From: CAITZA01 sp937915285
Lineage (GTDB): Bacteria > Desulfobacterota > Desulfomonilia > Desulfomonilales > Desulfomonilaceae
Reading direction: 5' to 3'
Assembly: GCA_036821825.1 (NCBI GenBank)
Contig: DAISIV010000006.1
Coordinates: 51,515-115,514, forward strand
DNA: 64,000 nt
The position numbers and the translations under genes were made by a program. The notes below the pieces were generated by a model. It did no database searches and was not told the DNA's origin. It saw only the letters and a list, made by a program, of their open reading frames with translations. Below, in pieces: positions 25,612 to 34,885 of the stretch. The first letter of the stretch is position 1; every line of letters begins with the position of its first letter.

Positions 25612-26844
25612 ATGTCTGACCATCCTGCTAATGTGGCCTCAACATCCGAGGGAAAAGCTCCCGTGGAGGAGCGACTGGTTCAGCCCGGAAATAATATCGA
25701 AGCGCCTTCAGGAAAATCTGAAGAATGTAAAGAGATTCGCGCCCAGATGGATGCAATGGTAAAGGCTTTTGAGGGCTTCATTTACATTTGCTCACCTGAT
25801 TTTGAAATTGAGTTCATGAACCAGCGTCTGATAGACAGAACAGGAGCCTACCCACTTGGAGAGAAGTGCTATAAGGCCCTTCATGACAGGGACTCGGTTT
25901 GCCCATGGTGCATTAATGAACAGGTATTTGCCGGTGAAACGGTTAACTGGGAAGTCCTGAGTCCCAAAGACAATCGCCACTATGCAATCACCAACACTCC
26001 GATATTTCATCCATGTGGATCAGTCTCCAAAATGGCTATGATCAGGGACATCACCCAGCGAAAGCTGATTGAAGACGAAAGGGAACGCCTGATCGCTGAA
26101 CTTGAATCAAGAAATTCTGATTTAAAAGTCCTCAATTTCGCGGTCTCGCACGATCTTAGAGGTCCATTGATAACCATAAAGGGTCTCATGAAATGGGTCC
26201 AAAGGGATGCAATGGAGGGAAATTTCGACCGACTTCAGAAAACCATCGAAAGAATAAACCTGTCCGCCACCAGGATGGAACAACTAATAGACGATTTGCT
26301 GAAACTTTCCCGAGCCGGCTCAATGCACGGACTTGTTGAAGAAATCTCTATTGCCGAAATAGCAGCAGAGGTCGTGGACCTTCTCGCCGGCAAGATAGCT
26401 GAGCGCGGGGTGACAATAAACATAGACAAATCTATACCAACCATTCTCGGAGAAAGACACAGGATACTGACAATACTACAGAATCTTGTTGAGAATGCTG
26501 TCAAGTACATGGGAGACCAGCAGACCCCTGTCATAGAAATCAGTTTCAGGATTGAAGACAACGCAAAGATATTTTTCGTTCGTGACAACGGCTTAGGATT
26601 GGAGTCTCACAACAAGGGCAAGATTTTCGGGTTATTCATGAAGGTGGATGAGGGCTCTGAAGGCACAGGAATAGGGCTTGCAATCCTCAAGAGGATCATA
26701 GAAGAGGATGGTGGTAGGATCTGGGTGGAGTCCGAGGGGCTGGGCAAAGGTTGCACTTTCTGTTTCAGCTTTGACTTTGAACCATCATCGGTCTCTTCCA
26801 TGGATACGGGGGTTAGCTCCATGTTTAAATACGATCAAACATGA
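25612..26844 (+). CDS. Soluble PAS-domain sensor histidine kinase
   Basis: A 410-residue cytoplasmic kinase with no membrane segment. A PAS/PAC unit (about 45-155) contains a Cys cluster, EKCYKALHDRDSVCPWC, a form common in deltaproteobacterial PAS domains. A short coiled coil leads into HisKA (FAVSHDLRGPLITIKG, acceptor His180) and HATPase_c with NLVENAVKYM, DNGLGL and GTGIGLAI boxes. The H-box form resembles phytochrome-like and osmosensing kinases. The ATG at 25612 is preferred to the TTG one codon earlier. No receiver is adjacent. Confidence 0.92.
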   Translation: MSDHPANVASTSEGKAPVEERLVQPGNNIEAPSGKSEECKEIRAQMDAMVKAFEGFIYICSPDFEIEFMNQRLIDRTGAYPLGEKCYKALHDRDSVCPWCINEQVFAGETVNWEVLSPKDNRHYAITNTPIFHPCGSVSKMAMIRDITQRKLIEDERERLIAELESRNSDLKVLNFAVSHDLRGPLITIKGLMKWVQRDAMEGNFDRLQKTIERINLSATRMEQLIDDLLKLSRAGSMHGLVEEISIAEIAAEVVDLLAGKIAERGVTINIDKSIPTILGERHRILTILQNLVENAVKYMGDQQTPVIEISFRIEDNAKIFFVRDNGLGLESHNKGKIFGLFMKVDEGSEGTGIGLAILKRIIEEDGGRIWVESEGLGKGCTFCFSFDFEPSSVSSMDTGVSSMFKYDQT

Positions 26845-26934
26845 TTTACAATATGACTTTCATGTCGCTGAAGAGATTTGAACCTCGTCCGACTTAGGGA
26901 TGCACCCAGAAGATAAGAACTACGGAAGGTGGAA

Positions 26935-28311
26935 ATGTTCAGGAAGACCATTCTCTGCATAGGGGCTGGATATGTGGGCGGCCCTACGATGGCTGTTATA
27001 GCCAAACATTGTCCGGAATATAAGGTTGTAGTCGTAGACATCAATCCTAAGAGAATAGCCCAGTGGCAATCCGACAAGTTACCTATTTATGAGCCGGGCC
27101 TGGACGAGGTAGTTTTTGCTACAAGAAACAGGAATCTCTTTTTCAGTACGGATGTCGATTCCCACATCGAATCCTCTGACATCATATTCGTAAGTGTAAA
27201 CACCCCAACCAAGACCTTCGGTCAGGGCGCTGGAAAGGCGGCCGACCTTCAATACTGGGAGAAAACCGCCAGGCAGATACTTAAAAACAGTTCAACCGGA
27301 AAAATAGTCGTTGAGAAGAGCACACTCCCCGTCAGGACCGCGGCTGCCATGGAAAGAATACTTAATTCCAATGAAAAGGGCATACACTTCGACGTCCTGT
27401 CAAACCCGGAGTTCCTTGCCGAGGGAACGGCCATAGCGGACCTGGAGAGCCCTGATCGAATACTGGTAGGCGCCAGGAACACCGATTCAGGACAAAATGC
27501 TCTCGAACAGATTGTAGAAATCTATGCGCATTGGACACCAAGAGAAAAGATCATCACCTCCAATGTCTGGTCAAGTGAACTGTCAAAGCTCGTCGCAAAC
27601 GCCTTTCTGGCCCAGAGGGTTTCATCAATCAACACGATTTCCGCTCTATGTGAAAAAACCAATGCTGACATAGAGGAGGTTTCCAGGGCCATAGGCATGG
27701 ACAGCAGGATTGGCCCGAAATTCCTGAAGGCCGGGGTAGGATTTGGAGGATCTTGCTTCAAAAAGGACATCCTGAATCTGGCATACATAGCGGAGACCTA
27801 TGGCCTGACGGAGGTCTCCAGATACTGGGAGCAGGTAGTTGAAATCAACAGCTATCAGCAGGACAGATTTGTCAGGATCATAGTAAACAGCATGTTCAAC
27901 ACGGTTGCAGGGAAAAAGATCGCATTATTCGGATTTGCCTTCAAAGCGGACACCGGTGACACCAGGGAATCGCCTGCCATATCCATAGCCCAATCACTGA
28001 TGGATGAAAGGGCTGTCCTGTCCATTTATGATCCCAAAGCTAGTGAGGGAATAACTCCGGAACTGGTGGATTACGAAGGGCGGTTTAGTGTTGAGCACAG
28101 CCCTGTTTCAGCGGCTGATGGAGCCCATGCCATCATCATAGCTACTGATTGGGCTGAATTCAGGGATTATGACTATTCAGCCATTTTTGAAAAAATGGAA
28201 AAACCGGCCTTTATTTTTGACGGCAGGAACATTCTGGATCACCAGAAGCTATATGAAATAGGCTTTTCAGTTCACCGGATTGGGCGTCCACCTTTGTCCA
28301 GGCTTGCCTAA
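26935..28311 (+). CDS. ugd: UDP-glucose/UDP-sugar 6-dehydrogenase, eukaryote-like subtype
   Basis: Oxidises UDP-glucose twice to UDP-glucuronate, a precursor of capsule, exopolysaccharide and LPS. The NAD-binding motif IGAGYVGGP opens the protein; the central GGSCFKKDI holds the catalytic Cys (about residue 272); the UDP-binding C-terminal domain has FGFAFKADTGDTRES. The KHCPEYKVVVVDIN and YEPGLDEVV forms are nearer the animal/plant UGDH subtype than to E. coli Ugd. The ATG at 26935 follows GGAAGG by five bases; a GTG at 26929 is the alternative. It is monocistronic, ending at a 24-base palindrome. Confidence 0.92.
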   Translation: MFRKTILCIGAGYVGGPTMAVIAKHCPEYKVVVVDINPKRIAQWQSDKLPIYEPGLDEVVFATRNRNLFFSTDVDSHIESSDIIFVSVNTPTKTFGQGAGKAADLQYWEKTARQILKNSSTGKIVVEKSTLPVRTAAAMERILNSNEKGIHFDVLSNPEFLAEGTAIADLESPDRILVGARNTDSGQNALEQIVEIYAHWTPREKIITSNVWSSELSKLVANAFLAQRVSSINTISALCEKTNADIEEVSRAIGMDSRIGPKFLKAGVGFGGSCFKKDILNLAYIAETYGLTEVSRYWEQVVEINSYQQDRFVRIIVNSMFNTVAGKKIALFGFAFKADTGDTRESPAISIAQSLMDERAVLSIYDPKASEGITPELVDYEGRFSVEHSPVSAADGAHAIIIATDWAEFRDYDYSAIFEKMEKPAFIFDGRNILDHQKLYEIGFSVHRIGRPPLSRLA

Positions 28312-28358
28312 TCGTTAGAGTCCTGTTCAATGATCGCAGAATGGTTTTGTGGGAATTG

Positions 28359-28382
28359 GGCCGGGTCAGCGCTGACCCGGCC
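28359..28382. terminator. 24-base perfect palindrome between convergent genes, probable bidirectional terminator
   Basis: GGCCGGGTCAGC is followed directly by its reverse complement, with no unpaired centre. It lies 48 bases after the UGDH stop and 6 bases before the end of bamD on the other strand. There is no T-run on either side, so termination may depend on Rho or the palindrome may have another role. Confidence 0.5.
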
Positions 28383-28387
28383 TCGTA

Positions 28388-29041
28388 TCAGCGGTTTTTG
28401 TATTTTTTGATCAAGTCCTGGGCAACATCGTCAAAACCCAGTTTAGGGTAATCATCCAGCACTCTTTGGGCGGCAAGACGCGCAGCCTTGTAATTGCCGA
28501 GGCTTATATACGTGTTGGCCTTGTAAATCTCTTTCTCCGCAAGTTTCTTCTTGCATTCGTTTATTTTTTCTTCAGCCTTTTTGCCCCACTCACCGGGCTC
28601 CTGAAGTTCTGTCACTACCTTGAAGGCCTGTATAGCGCTCCTGACAACCGAGTTGTCCAGGTCCGTGCCTTTTATCTGGCTGAAATAAGCCATCCCGATC
28701 TGGTATTTAGCCCTCGGGACGTCCTCATTGTTAGGATATAACTCCAGGAACTGGAGATACCTTGCTATGGCCTTGTCGTAGGAGCCTTCATCGAAAAAGG
28801 CATCCGCTATCTTGAGATAAACCTGAGGCATTTCCTTGAAATCAGGATAGGCGGACTTGAGTTTTTCCAGACTTTCAATAGCCTGGAAGTACTTCTTGTC
28901 CTTCAACTGATCCTGAGCCTGCTTGTAAGCTTCCTCTGGAGATTCCTTTGTATCCTTCGCATCTATGTTCCAGACGGATGGACATCCCGCCAAAGCCAGA
29001 GTAATAAAAACAATAGATATTAGCAGAAGTCTTGATTTCAC
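28388..29041 (-). CDS. bamD: Outer-membrane assembly lipoprotein BamD-like
   Basis: A lipoprotein with TPR-like repeats, part of the BAM complex that inserts beta-barrel proteins. From the GTG at 29041 the signal reads MKSRLLLISIVFITLALAGC, with a clean lipobox LAGC. AAGGGG lies nine bases upstream of this GTG; the longer frame from 29092 would put 17 charged residues before the signal and is less likely. The mature part (about 197 residues) contains several YxxAxxxLxxL-type helices (EEAYKQAQDQLKDKKYFQAI, SYDKAIARYLQFLELYPNN) as in the YfiO family. It precedes no bam partner here; the polyprenyl synthase lies upstream on the same strand. Confidence 0.87.
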   Translation of the reverse strand: MKSRLLLISIVFITLALAGCPSVWNIDAKDTKESPEEAYKQAQDQLKDKKYFQAIESLEKLKSAYPDFKEMPQVYLKIADAFFDEGSYDKAIARYLQFLELYPNNEDVPRAKYQIGMAYFSQIKGTDLDNSVVRSAIQAFKVVTELQEPGEWGKKAEEKINECKKKLAEKEIYKANTYISLGNYKAARLAAQRVLDDYPKLGFDDVAQDLIKKYKNR

Positions 29042-29115
29042 TTCATGGCGCCCCTTAGTCGGCCTAAACATTGAAAACCCTTTAGCAATCATGAACGATT
29101 ATGTCAACAGGACCC

Positions 29116-30096
29116 TTAATAGGTTCTGTGTAGTATCCGATCCGATAACTTGATCAGGGCCCTTTTCTCCTCAGAATCCGGAAAGATTGAAATCTTGTGG
29201 ACCGCATCTTCAAGATATTTTCTTGAAATAGCAAGCGCCTCAGAAATGCCGCCTGATGTGTCCAGAAAATCCCGAAGCCTCATCAGGTCATCTGAGGAGA
29301 TTTGCCTTGAGTCTATGACGGACCTGATCCAGGCCCTTTCACTCTCGGAGGCATTCTTCAAAGCCAAAATCAGGGGGAGCGTCAATTTGCCTTCTGTTAT
29401 ATCCTTTCCGGGGGTCTTACCCATAGTCTCTTTGTCAGAACGATAATCAATTACATCATCCGTCACCTGAAAAGCCATCCCCAGATTGAACCCAAACGAC
29501 GCCAAAGCGTCTTCTTTCTCAGGATCCAGATTGCCCAGAATGGCGCCACCCCTGCAAGCCGCCTCCATCAAAACCGCCGTCTTGTCTGCTATCACCTGGA
29601 AATAGCTGGCCTCCGACAAGTCTGTGTTCCCGATATTCATCATCTGAAAAAGCTCACCCTCGCTGAGCCTTTCCGTCGCCTTTGAAACAATTTGTAATAT
29701 CCTGAGATTCCCAATAGATGTTAATGCGGAGAAGGCCTTGGCAAGTATGAAATCTCCCCCGAGGACACACATTTCATTAGACCAGAGCGTGTTTGCCGAC
29801 GGTCTTCCTCGTCTTGTGTCGGCCATATCCACCACATCATCGTGTAACAAGGTGGCGGTGTGTATGCACTCTATAGCCCCTGAGAGTCTTATTGAATCAA
29901 GGCCCTCGTAACCACCCATCCTGGCCGATATGACGCATAGCTGCGGTCGAATTCGCTTGCCACCACTGTTCATTATGTGAGCGCCGATCTCGAAAGCTAC
30001 TGGAACTCTGCTTTTTAGCTGATCAATGAGTTCCCCCTCAAGACGCTCCATTGTAAGTCTTATCGAATCAAGTAAATCCAATCTCGACTCCGGCAA
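29116..30096 (-). CDS. Long-chain polyprenyl diphosphate synthase
   Basis: A trans-prenyltransferase making the side chain of menaquinone or a similar C30-C50 prenyl diphosphate. The 326-residue protein has the first aspartate-rich motif LLHDDVVDMADTRRG (near residue 84) and the second, VTDDVIDY (near residue 214), plus the GGKRIRPQL motif. Small residues ahead of the first motif (IHTATLLHDDV) are typical of long-chain enzymes such as IspB/HepT. It is 74 bases upstream of the bamD-like gene on the same strand. Confidence 0.93.
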   Translation of the reverse strand: MPESRLDLLDSIRLTMERLEGELIDQLKSRVPVAFEIGAHIMNSGGKRIRPQLCVISARMGGYEGLDSIRLSGAIECIHTATLLHDDVVDMADTRRGRPSANTLWSNEMCVLGGDFILAKAFSALTSIGNLRILQIVSKATERLSEGELFQMMNIGNTDLSEASYFQVIADKTAVLMEAACRGGAILGNLDPEKEDALASFGFNLGMAFQVTDDVIDYRSDKETMGKTPGKDITEGKLTLPLILALKNASESERAWIRSVIDSRQISSDDLMRLRDFLDTSGGISEALAISRKYLEDAVHKISIFPDSEEKRALIKLSDRILHRTY

Positions 30097-30205
30097 AATT
30101 TTTTGGTTATTCCCAGCAACTCCCTTCCAACAGATGGTTCAAAACTAAAGCTTCAAATCAAGGTCGATCTCGTGAGTTTGCTGATTTTCTGTTTGCATTA
30201 TAGCA

Positions 30206-32833
30206 TCAATGGAAGAAATTGGTTATTGCTTCGCTCATCACAAGGGCAATCACGATAGCGACAACAGCATGAGGCCCAACAATACACAGTGTGTTTAGAG
30301 CCGATTTTTGAGTCCACAAACCCAGACGGTAAATAGTTAAAAGCGTCCACGCAAGGCAGCCCCAGATCACTGTCTGCTGCAAATAGAAGGTAACGTCCGG
30401 TGGGACTGTAATTATAAGTGTGTTGAGAGCTTCTATGTCAAAGTACTTGCTGATTAGAATAGGAATGTGAACACCAAGGTTGATCAGATAATATATGTGA
30501 AAAGCCGTGAAAGACCCCAAGGTTAAAGGCAGCATCGCAAGACCGAATCTAGCAAAGTTCTGTCTCAGGGTGTCACCACAGTATCTCCTTGAAATCAGGG
30601 AGGCCAGGATCATAAGGGTATTGATACATGCAAGAATTGCCAGGAAGACTATGCTGAAGTTTACGACTGTCGGGAATGGCATCCAGGACGTCAGGATCTG
30701 GTATTCAGGCATTTTGGAAACCATTTCACTGAATAGGCCGCCGATCATTCCCAAAACCAGGAAGGCCGTACCTGCATGTCGCTGGGAATGTTGCCAAATT
30801 TCCTGGCCTGGAGCCCTCAGGTTTAGAGATATCGCGCCGTGAGGACAATTCTTCAGGCATTGCCCACAAACCTTGCACACCCTGTTACTTCTCAGCCTTG
30901 GACCTGCATGACCAAACGGGCAACCTGCGCGCTCGGAAGTCCCAAGGTAACACTCATTGGATGAACACTCTGAAATACAGACATTGCCGTTGGCGCGCAA
31001 TTCAACAAACGAGGTCTTGGACAAAACTCCGACCATGCCTCCCAATCCGCAAAGGTACAGACACCAGGTCTGCCTCTCGTAAACCATTGAAACCAGTATT
31101 GCGGATAGGAGCATGGTGAGCAACAGCAAGCCCAAATTAAGAGGGGAGTTCCTGATCGCTGTCGCAGTTTCAAACCAGATGACAAAAAGCACTGCTCCTG
31201 CAATCAAGAAGTCTGAATTCCGTTTTAGAAATGCGGGAAATGGTCGTTCAAGAGATAAAACCTTTTTCGATAGAGCCGCAATGACGCCTATTGGGCACAG
31301 AGAGCACCAGAATCTGGCCCAAAACAGGGCGCCGATTATCATTATCGGCCAGCCTATTGCCCATGCGACCAGCGCCGCAGGGTTCTTCATGGGGTCCTGA
31401 GGCCCAAGGAATAGGAAAACCAGTATTATGAAGAAAAAGGGAACCGCAGCGCTCTGCAACACCGCCGGATACAAGGGGCTCAGTAAAGCCTTCTTGATGT
31501 AGCTGAATCTCAGCAGGTTGAATTTCCATTTGTCCTCAACCCTTTTGAGATCAAAATATATGTCCTGTGGACGAAGGACTCCCCTCTCGCAAACCAGTAT
31601 CGCCCTCTTCAAGGAATTGGAAAGTTCCAGGTCGTTGCCGGGCCATGAATAATTGAGTAAAGTGCTCAGAGTCTCTTCCTGCAACTCCCCGACGTTTCTC
31701 CCCAGTTCATTGGTGTATTTTTTAAGGTAATGTCTGGCAAGAATCGGAATTTCTTTTCTTCGGTTCCTGAGTGGCGGGATACTCACCGAACGGTCCAGCA
31801 GGGCATACATCAATGGATGACTCTCAAGGGTGATTTCTGAGATGTCCAGTCGCGTGGTCGCAATCAGCCTCACCTTTGATTTTAGCGTCCTGACACCGTC
31901 AACCCGACGGAAAGTCTCGGTAACAACGGCTTCCAGCAATTTCATCTGAACTATCGGAGTCAGTCTCTCGACACCTCTAACCAGTAGGGTACCGTCATCA
32001 GTGAGTTCGAAATAACCCGGAGTCTCCCTTGTGCCACCGTCCGCTCCCGGCTCCTCGTGACCAAAAAACAATTTCAACTGCTGTTCGGTAATCTCCTCTG
32101 GAGACGCTTTTCGCCCCGGTTTGGGGGAGCTAAAAGGAGTGTGATTCTCCGTTTTGTTAAGGTCTACAATAAGAAATACTTCTTTGCCGTGTCGGCTCTG
32201 CTTGAAAAGCCTGTGCGCCAGAACTTCCTTACCTACGCCGCTTTCCCCAATTATAAGGGCTGGACCATCACTGGCAGCCAATTCAGCAAGCCTGGATGAA
32301 ATGTTCTTGCGGACATAATCTCCAACCACATAATCAGGAAATATATGCTCCTCACTACTGATCAAAGAATGAAGCGCTCGCCTTTTCAGCTTACTTCTGA
32401 ACATGTTACGGCGTTGAGCGAAAAGCTTTCTGACGAGGCTCTTAACTAGTCCGACAATGAAATCCGGATCTTCCCGCAATAAGGATTCAAAAGAAACCGA
32501 ATCAATTTCAATCACCTCAGTTTTTTCCTCAGCAATTAATTCGGAGTCGAGCTGCCAAGGCACACCGGTAAAGAACTCTATTCCACCAAAGATATCTCCA
32601 GGACCAAGGTCATCTACTGAAACTTTTTCCTTGTCCTCATCACGAAGCACCACACTCGCTGATCCGGACATGATGTAAATGATCCTGTCCGTGTCGGAAC
32701 TTCGCCCCATTATGGTGGCCCCCGGAGGGTAGGTTTTTATCGAATCCTGGTTGTAAACCATTCGTCTTAAGGAACTCGGGAGCCGGTCCTTTTCGTCCAT
32801 AGCGAACGAATCTCTGCGCAGAGGCTCAGCCAT
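30206..32833 (-). CDS. Fusion of cyclic-nucleotide-binding domain, degenerate sigma54-activator AAA+ domain and NapH-like polyferredoxin
   Basis: An 875-residue protein with three parts. A CRP-type cNMP/sensor domain covers about 20-140. An NtrC-like AAA+ domain covers about 160-410: Walker A is GESGVGKE (about 195-202), but the GAFTGA loop is replaced by GADGGT and the Walker B segment reads GTLLVRGVERL, lacking the Asp-Glu of the usual LFLDEI. There is no HTH domain. The C-terminal half is membrane-embedded with NapH/NosR-type Cys motifs (WCSLCPIG, CLYLCGLGG, a CxxxC...C run, and a 4Fe-4S motif CKVCGQCLKNCPHGA near 655-670), then about five more membrane segments. The ATG at 32833 has GGAGG nine bases upstream. 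It may couple a signal to membrane electron flow; the function is unknown. Confidence 0.85.
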   Translation of the reverse strand: MAEPLRRDSFAMDEKDRLPSSLRRMVYNQDSIKTYPPGATIMGRSSDTDRIIYIMSGSASVVLRDEDKEKVSVDDLGPGDIFGGIEFFTGVPWQLDSELIAEEKTEVIEIDSVSFESLLREDPDFIVGLVKSLVRKLFAQRRNMFRSKLKRRALHSLISSEEHIFPDYVVGDYVRKNISSRLAELAASDGPALIIGESGVGKEVLAHRLFKQSRHGKEVFLIVDLNKTENHTPFSSPKPGRKASPEEITEQQLKLFFGHEEPGADGGTRETPGYFELTDDGTLLVRGVERLTPIVQMKLLEAVVTETFRRVDGVRTLKSKVRLIATTRLDISEITLESHPLMYALLDRSVSIPPLRNRRKEIPILARHYLKKYTNELGRNVGELQEETLSTLLNYSWPGNDLELSNSLKRAILVCERGVLRPQDIYFDLKRVEDKWKFNLLRFSYIKKALLSPLYPAVLQSAAVPFFFIILVFLFLGPQDPMKNPAALVAWAIGWPIMIIGALFWARFWCSLCPIGVIAALSKKVLSLERPFPAFLKRNSDFLIAGAVLFVIWFETATAIRNSPLNLGLLLLTMLLSAILVSMVYERQTWCLYLCGLGGMVGVLSKTSFVELRANGNVCISECSSNECYLGTSERAGCPFGHAGPRLRSNRVCKVCGQCLKNCPHGAISLNLRAPGQEIWQHSQRHAGTAFLVLGMIGGLFSEMVSKMPEYQILTSWMPFPTVVNFSIVFLAILACINTLMILASLISRRYCGDTLRQNFARFGLAMLPLTLGSFTAFHIYYLINLGVHIPILISKYFDIEALNTLIITVPPDVTFYLQQTVIWGCLAWTLLTIYRLGLWTQKSALNTLCIVGPHAVVAIVIALVMSEAITNFFH

Positions 32834-33013
32834 TATCAACGTCCTCCGGAATTTAACAGGATGACTGAATTAACTCGAACTATCCCCACAACTGTGATGT
32901 AAAACATTCCATGAATATTTTATGAAAAGCGAGGCGCCTGTATACTCATACAGTCCTGACTAAATAGTTTACGCCAGATTTGCTCTTTTTGTAACCAATT
33001 TGATTTCTGAAGA

Positions 33014-33436
33014 CTATTTTTCGATCAGGACCGAGCAAGGGCTAAAACGAGCCAGGTTTCTGGATATACCACCCCATATCCTCTCATAAATCCTGGAATG
33101 ACCTGTAAAGCCCGTTATAAGCAGGTCAAACTCACCCTCCTTGCAGAAATCAACAATGCTGTCCACTGCATGCCCCGCTACAACATGAGGGATCAGGCTG
33201 ATTCCTTCAACTCTGGCTGATTCAACGGCTTCACCCGTCAGTTTGTTAAAATATGCGTCCTTTTGAGCCTTGACCTCCTCGAACTCGCCTACTGTAGCCA
33301 CATATTGGGGAAGATCCACCTCCACGGAGATGGAATGGAGTTCCGCGCCAAAAGCCAGCGCAATCTGGACCGCCCTCTTCAAGGCCTTTCGAGACCCTTC
33401 GGAACCATCATAAGCGACCAACAGTTTCCTATACAT
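33014..33436 (-). CDS. Universal stress protein, UspA family
   Basis: A 140-residue single Usp domain. The N terminus LLVAYDGSEGSRKAL is classic, and the C-terminal nucleotide motif is GFTGHSRIYERIWGG, close to the G2xG9xG(S/T) ATP-binding form though the last Ser/Thr is Gly. The ATG at 33436 (MYRKLLVAYDG) has GGAG at nine bases; upstream ATGs would run into the antiporter gene. It lies 31 bases downstream of the antiporter stop, a common pairing in which Usp proteins modulate transporters. Confidence 0.92.
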   Translation of the reverse strand: MYRKLLVAYDGSEGSRKALKRAVQIALAFGAELHSISVEVDLPQYVATVGEFEEVKAQKDAYFNKLTGEAVESARVEGISLIPHVVAGHAVDSIVDFCKEGEFDLLITGFTGHSRIYERIWGGISRNLARFSPCSVLIEK

Positions 33437-33467
33437 TTCAATTAACTCCATCTTAGGTGACGCTATG

Positions 33468-34613
33468 CTACTTCTTCCAGGGCCCATCTATTTCGCTGTG
33501 CCTCGGTTCGTAGAACCACTGTGCGATGAGCGTTGGAACCACGGCGCTTCCTATTACGACTGTTACAAGGATAGTGTATTGCTCCTGGGTTATGATGCCT
33601 CGGCTATAGCCAAAAAGAGCTGAAATACTGCCGAAAGTCAACCCGGTGCTCATCAGAAGCGTAGTATACATTCCAATTTTATGTGAGAAACGAAAAACCG
33701 ATGTCAAAGGGTAAACCCCTATGATTTTTGTTCCTACTTTGACGCCAAGAAGTACGAGAATTAACCCGATACCTGAAACTATGGCCGGTACCGAAACTAT
33801 GGTTCCCGCCTTCAGGAAATAGAAAGGGGTCAATAAAGCAAAAGTGGCAGTCCTAAGGCGTCTGACCATCTCTCGATGATCCTGGAATATTCCTGCTACC
33901 ACTATTCCAAGAAGGTAGGCCGGAAGAACCGATTCGCTGTTGGCGTGCGTGGCCAGCCATCCCAGGCCGAAAAGCATCAGGAAAATCAGCTTGATCTCTG
34001 GTTCGCTGACATGACCATTAAAAGTCTTGAAAAACCATTTTACGAATCTCGGAGTCAGGATGAGAACAACTGTCGTGATAATTGCAAATACGGCAAGCCA
34101 GACGTTGTAATTGGCGAAGAGAATCCCGAGCGCCACTACAGTTCCAAGGTCCGTGACAAAACAGGCGGCCAGGATGATCTTTCCGAGATCGGTCCTGTTG
34201 AGACCCGTTTGAACCATCACTGCGTAAACAACTGCCACAGAGGTAGTAGATAGGGCTATTCCACATATTTTGGATGCGTCCGCAGTCCAACCCGCTACAT
34301 AGTAGGCGTAGGCCATTGCGCCCAGAAACGGTAGAAGAAAACTGAGAAAACCTATGGCTATGCTTTCCCTGGCGTATTTTCGTAAAATTTCAGGTTCGAT
34401 TTCAGCCCCTGCCAGGAATGTCAACAGGATGGCTCCAAATCCAGCCAGAAAGCTTATCCATTCCGTGTTTGGGTCAAGCCCGAGGTAGTTACCGCCAATC
34501 ACTCCCACAAATATTTCAACAAGAGCCACCGATATTGATGTTCGGATCGATATCAGACTGGCTATCAAGGCAAGCCCAACCCATGTCATTGCCACATACC
34601 AGGTCTGTTCCAT
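33468..34613 (-). CDS. CPA2-type sodium/cation:proton antiporter, membrane domain only
   Basis: A 381-residue polytopic membrane protein of the NapA/KefB fold with about 12 segments and no RCK domain. Conserved stretches include the FLAGAEIEPEIL helix, ISTTSVAVVYAVMVQTGL (here ALSTTSVAVVY) and the FVTDLGTVVALGI ion-binding segment with Asp. The ATG at 34613 (MEQTWYVAMTW) has GGAG at eight bases; the longer frame from 34655 adds a charged N terminus. The UspA gene follows at once. Confidence 0.9.
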   Translation of the reverse strand: MEQTWYVAMTWVGLALIASLISIRTSISVALVEIFVGVIGGNYLGLDPNTEWISFLAGFGAILLTFLAGAEIEPEILRKYARESIAIGFLSFLLPFLGAMAYAYYVAGWTADASKICGIALSTTSVAVVYAVMVQTGLNRTDLGKIILAACFVTDLGTVVALGILFANYNVWLAVFAIITTVVLILTPRFVKWFFKTFNGHVSEPEIKLIFLMLFGLGWLATHANSESVLPAYLLGIVVAGIFQDHREMVRRLRTATFALLTPFYFLKAGTIVSVPAIVSGIGLILVLLGVKVGTKIIGVYPLTSVFRFSHKIGMYTTLLMSTGLTFGSISALFGYSRGIITQEQYTILVTVVIGSAVVPTLIAQWFYEPRHSEIDGPWKK

Positions 34614-34885
34614 GAAAAGCTCCGGTTCCGAAGTAGAACTGTGTCTTCTATGCATACATCTATTTGCTGGGATTTAGAATTTTTTTGCGGCCTGAAAATA
34701 AAAAGATTTAAAAACTCAATAAGTCGTGGGGGGATTATACCGGGTAAATTCAGGAACAGACGCAAATGGCAAACTCAAGGTTATGCCATTTGTGGAGTGG
34801 ATATAGCCTGGTTTGATCTCCGTGAGGTTTGGACAAACTCATTTCAAAGGTCTCACCAGGCTCTAAGTGCGAGTGTTGGAGCTTT

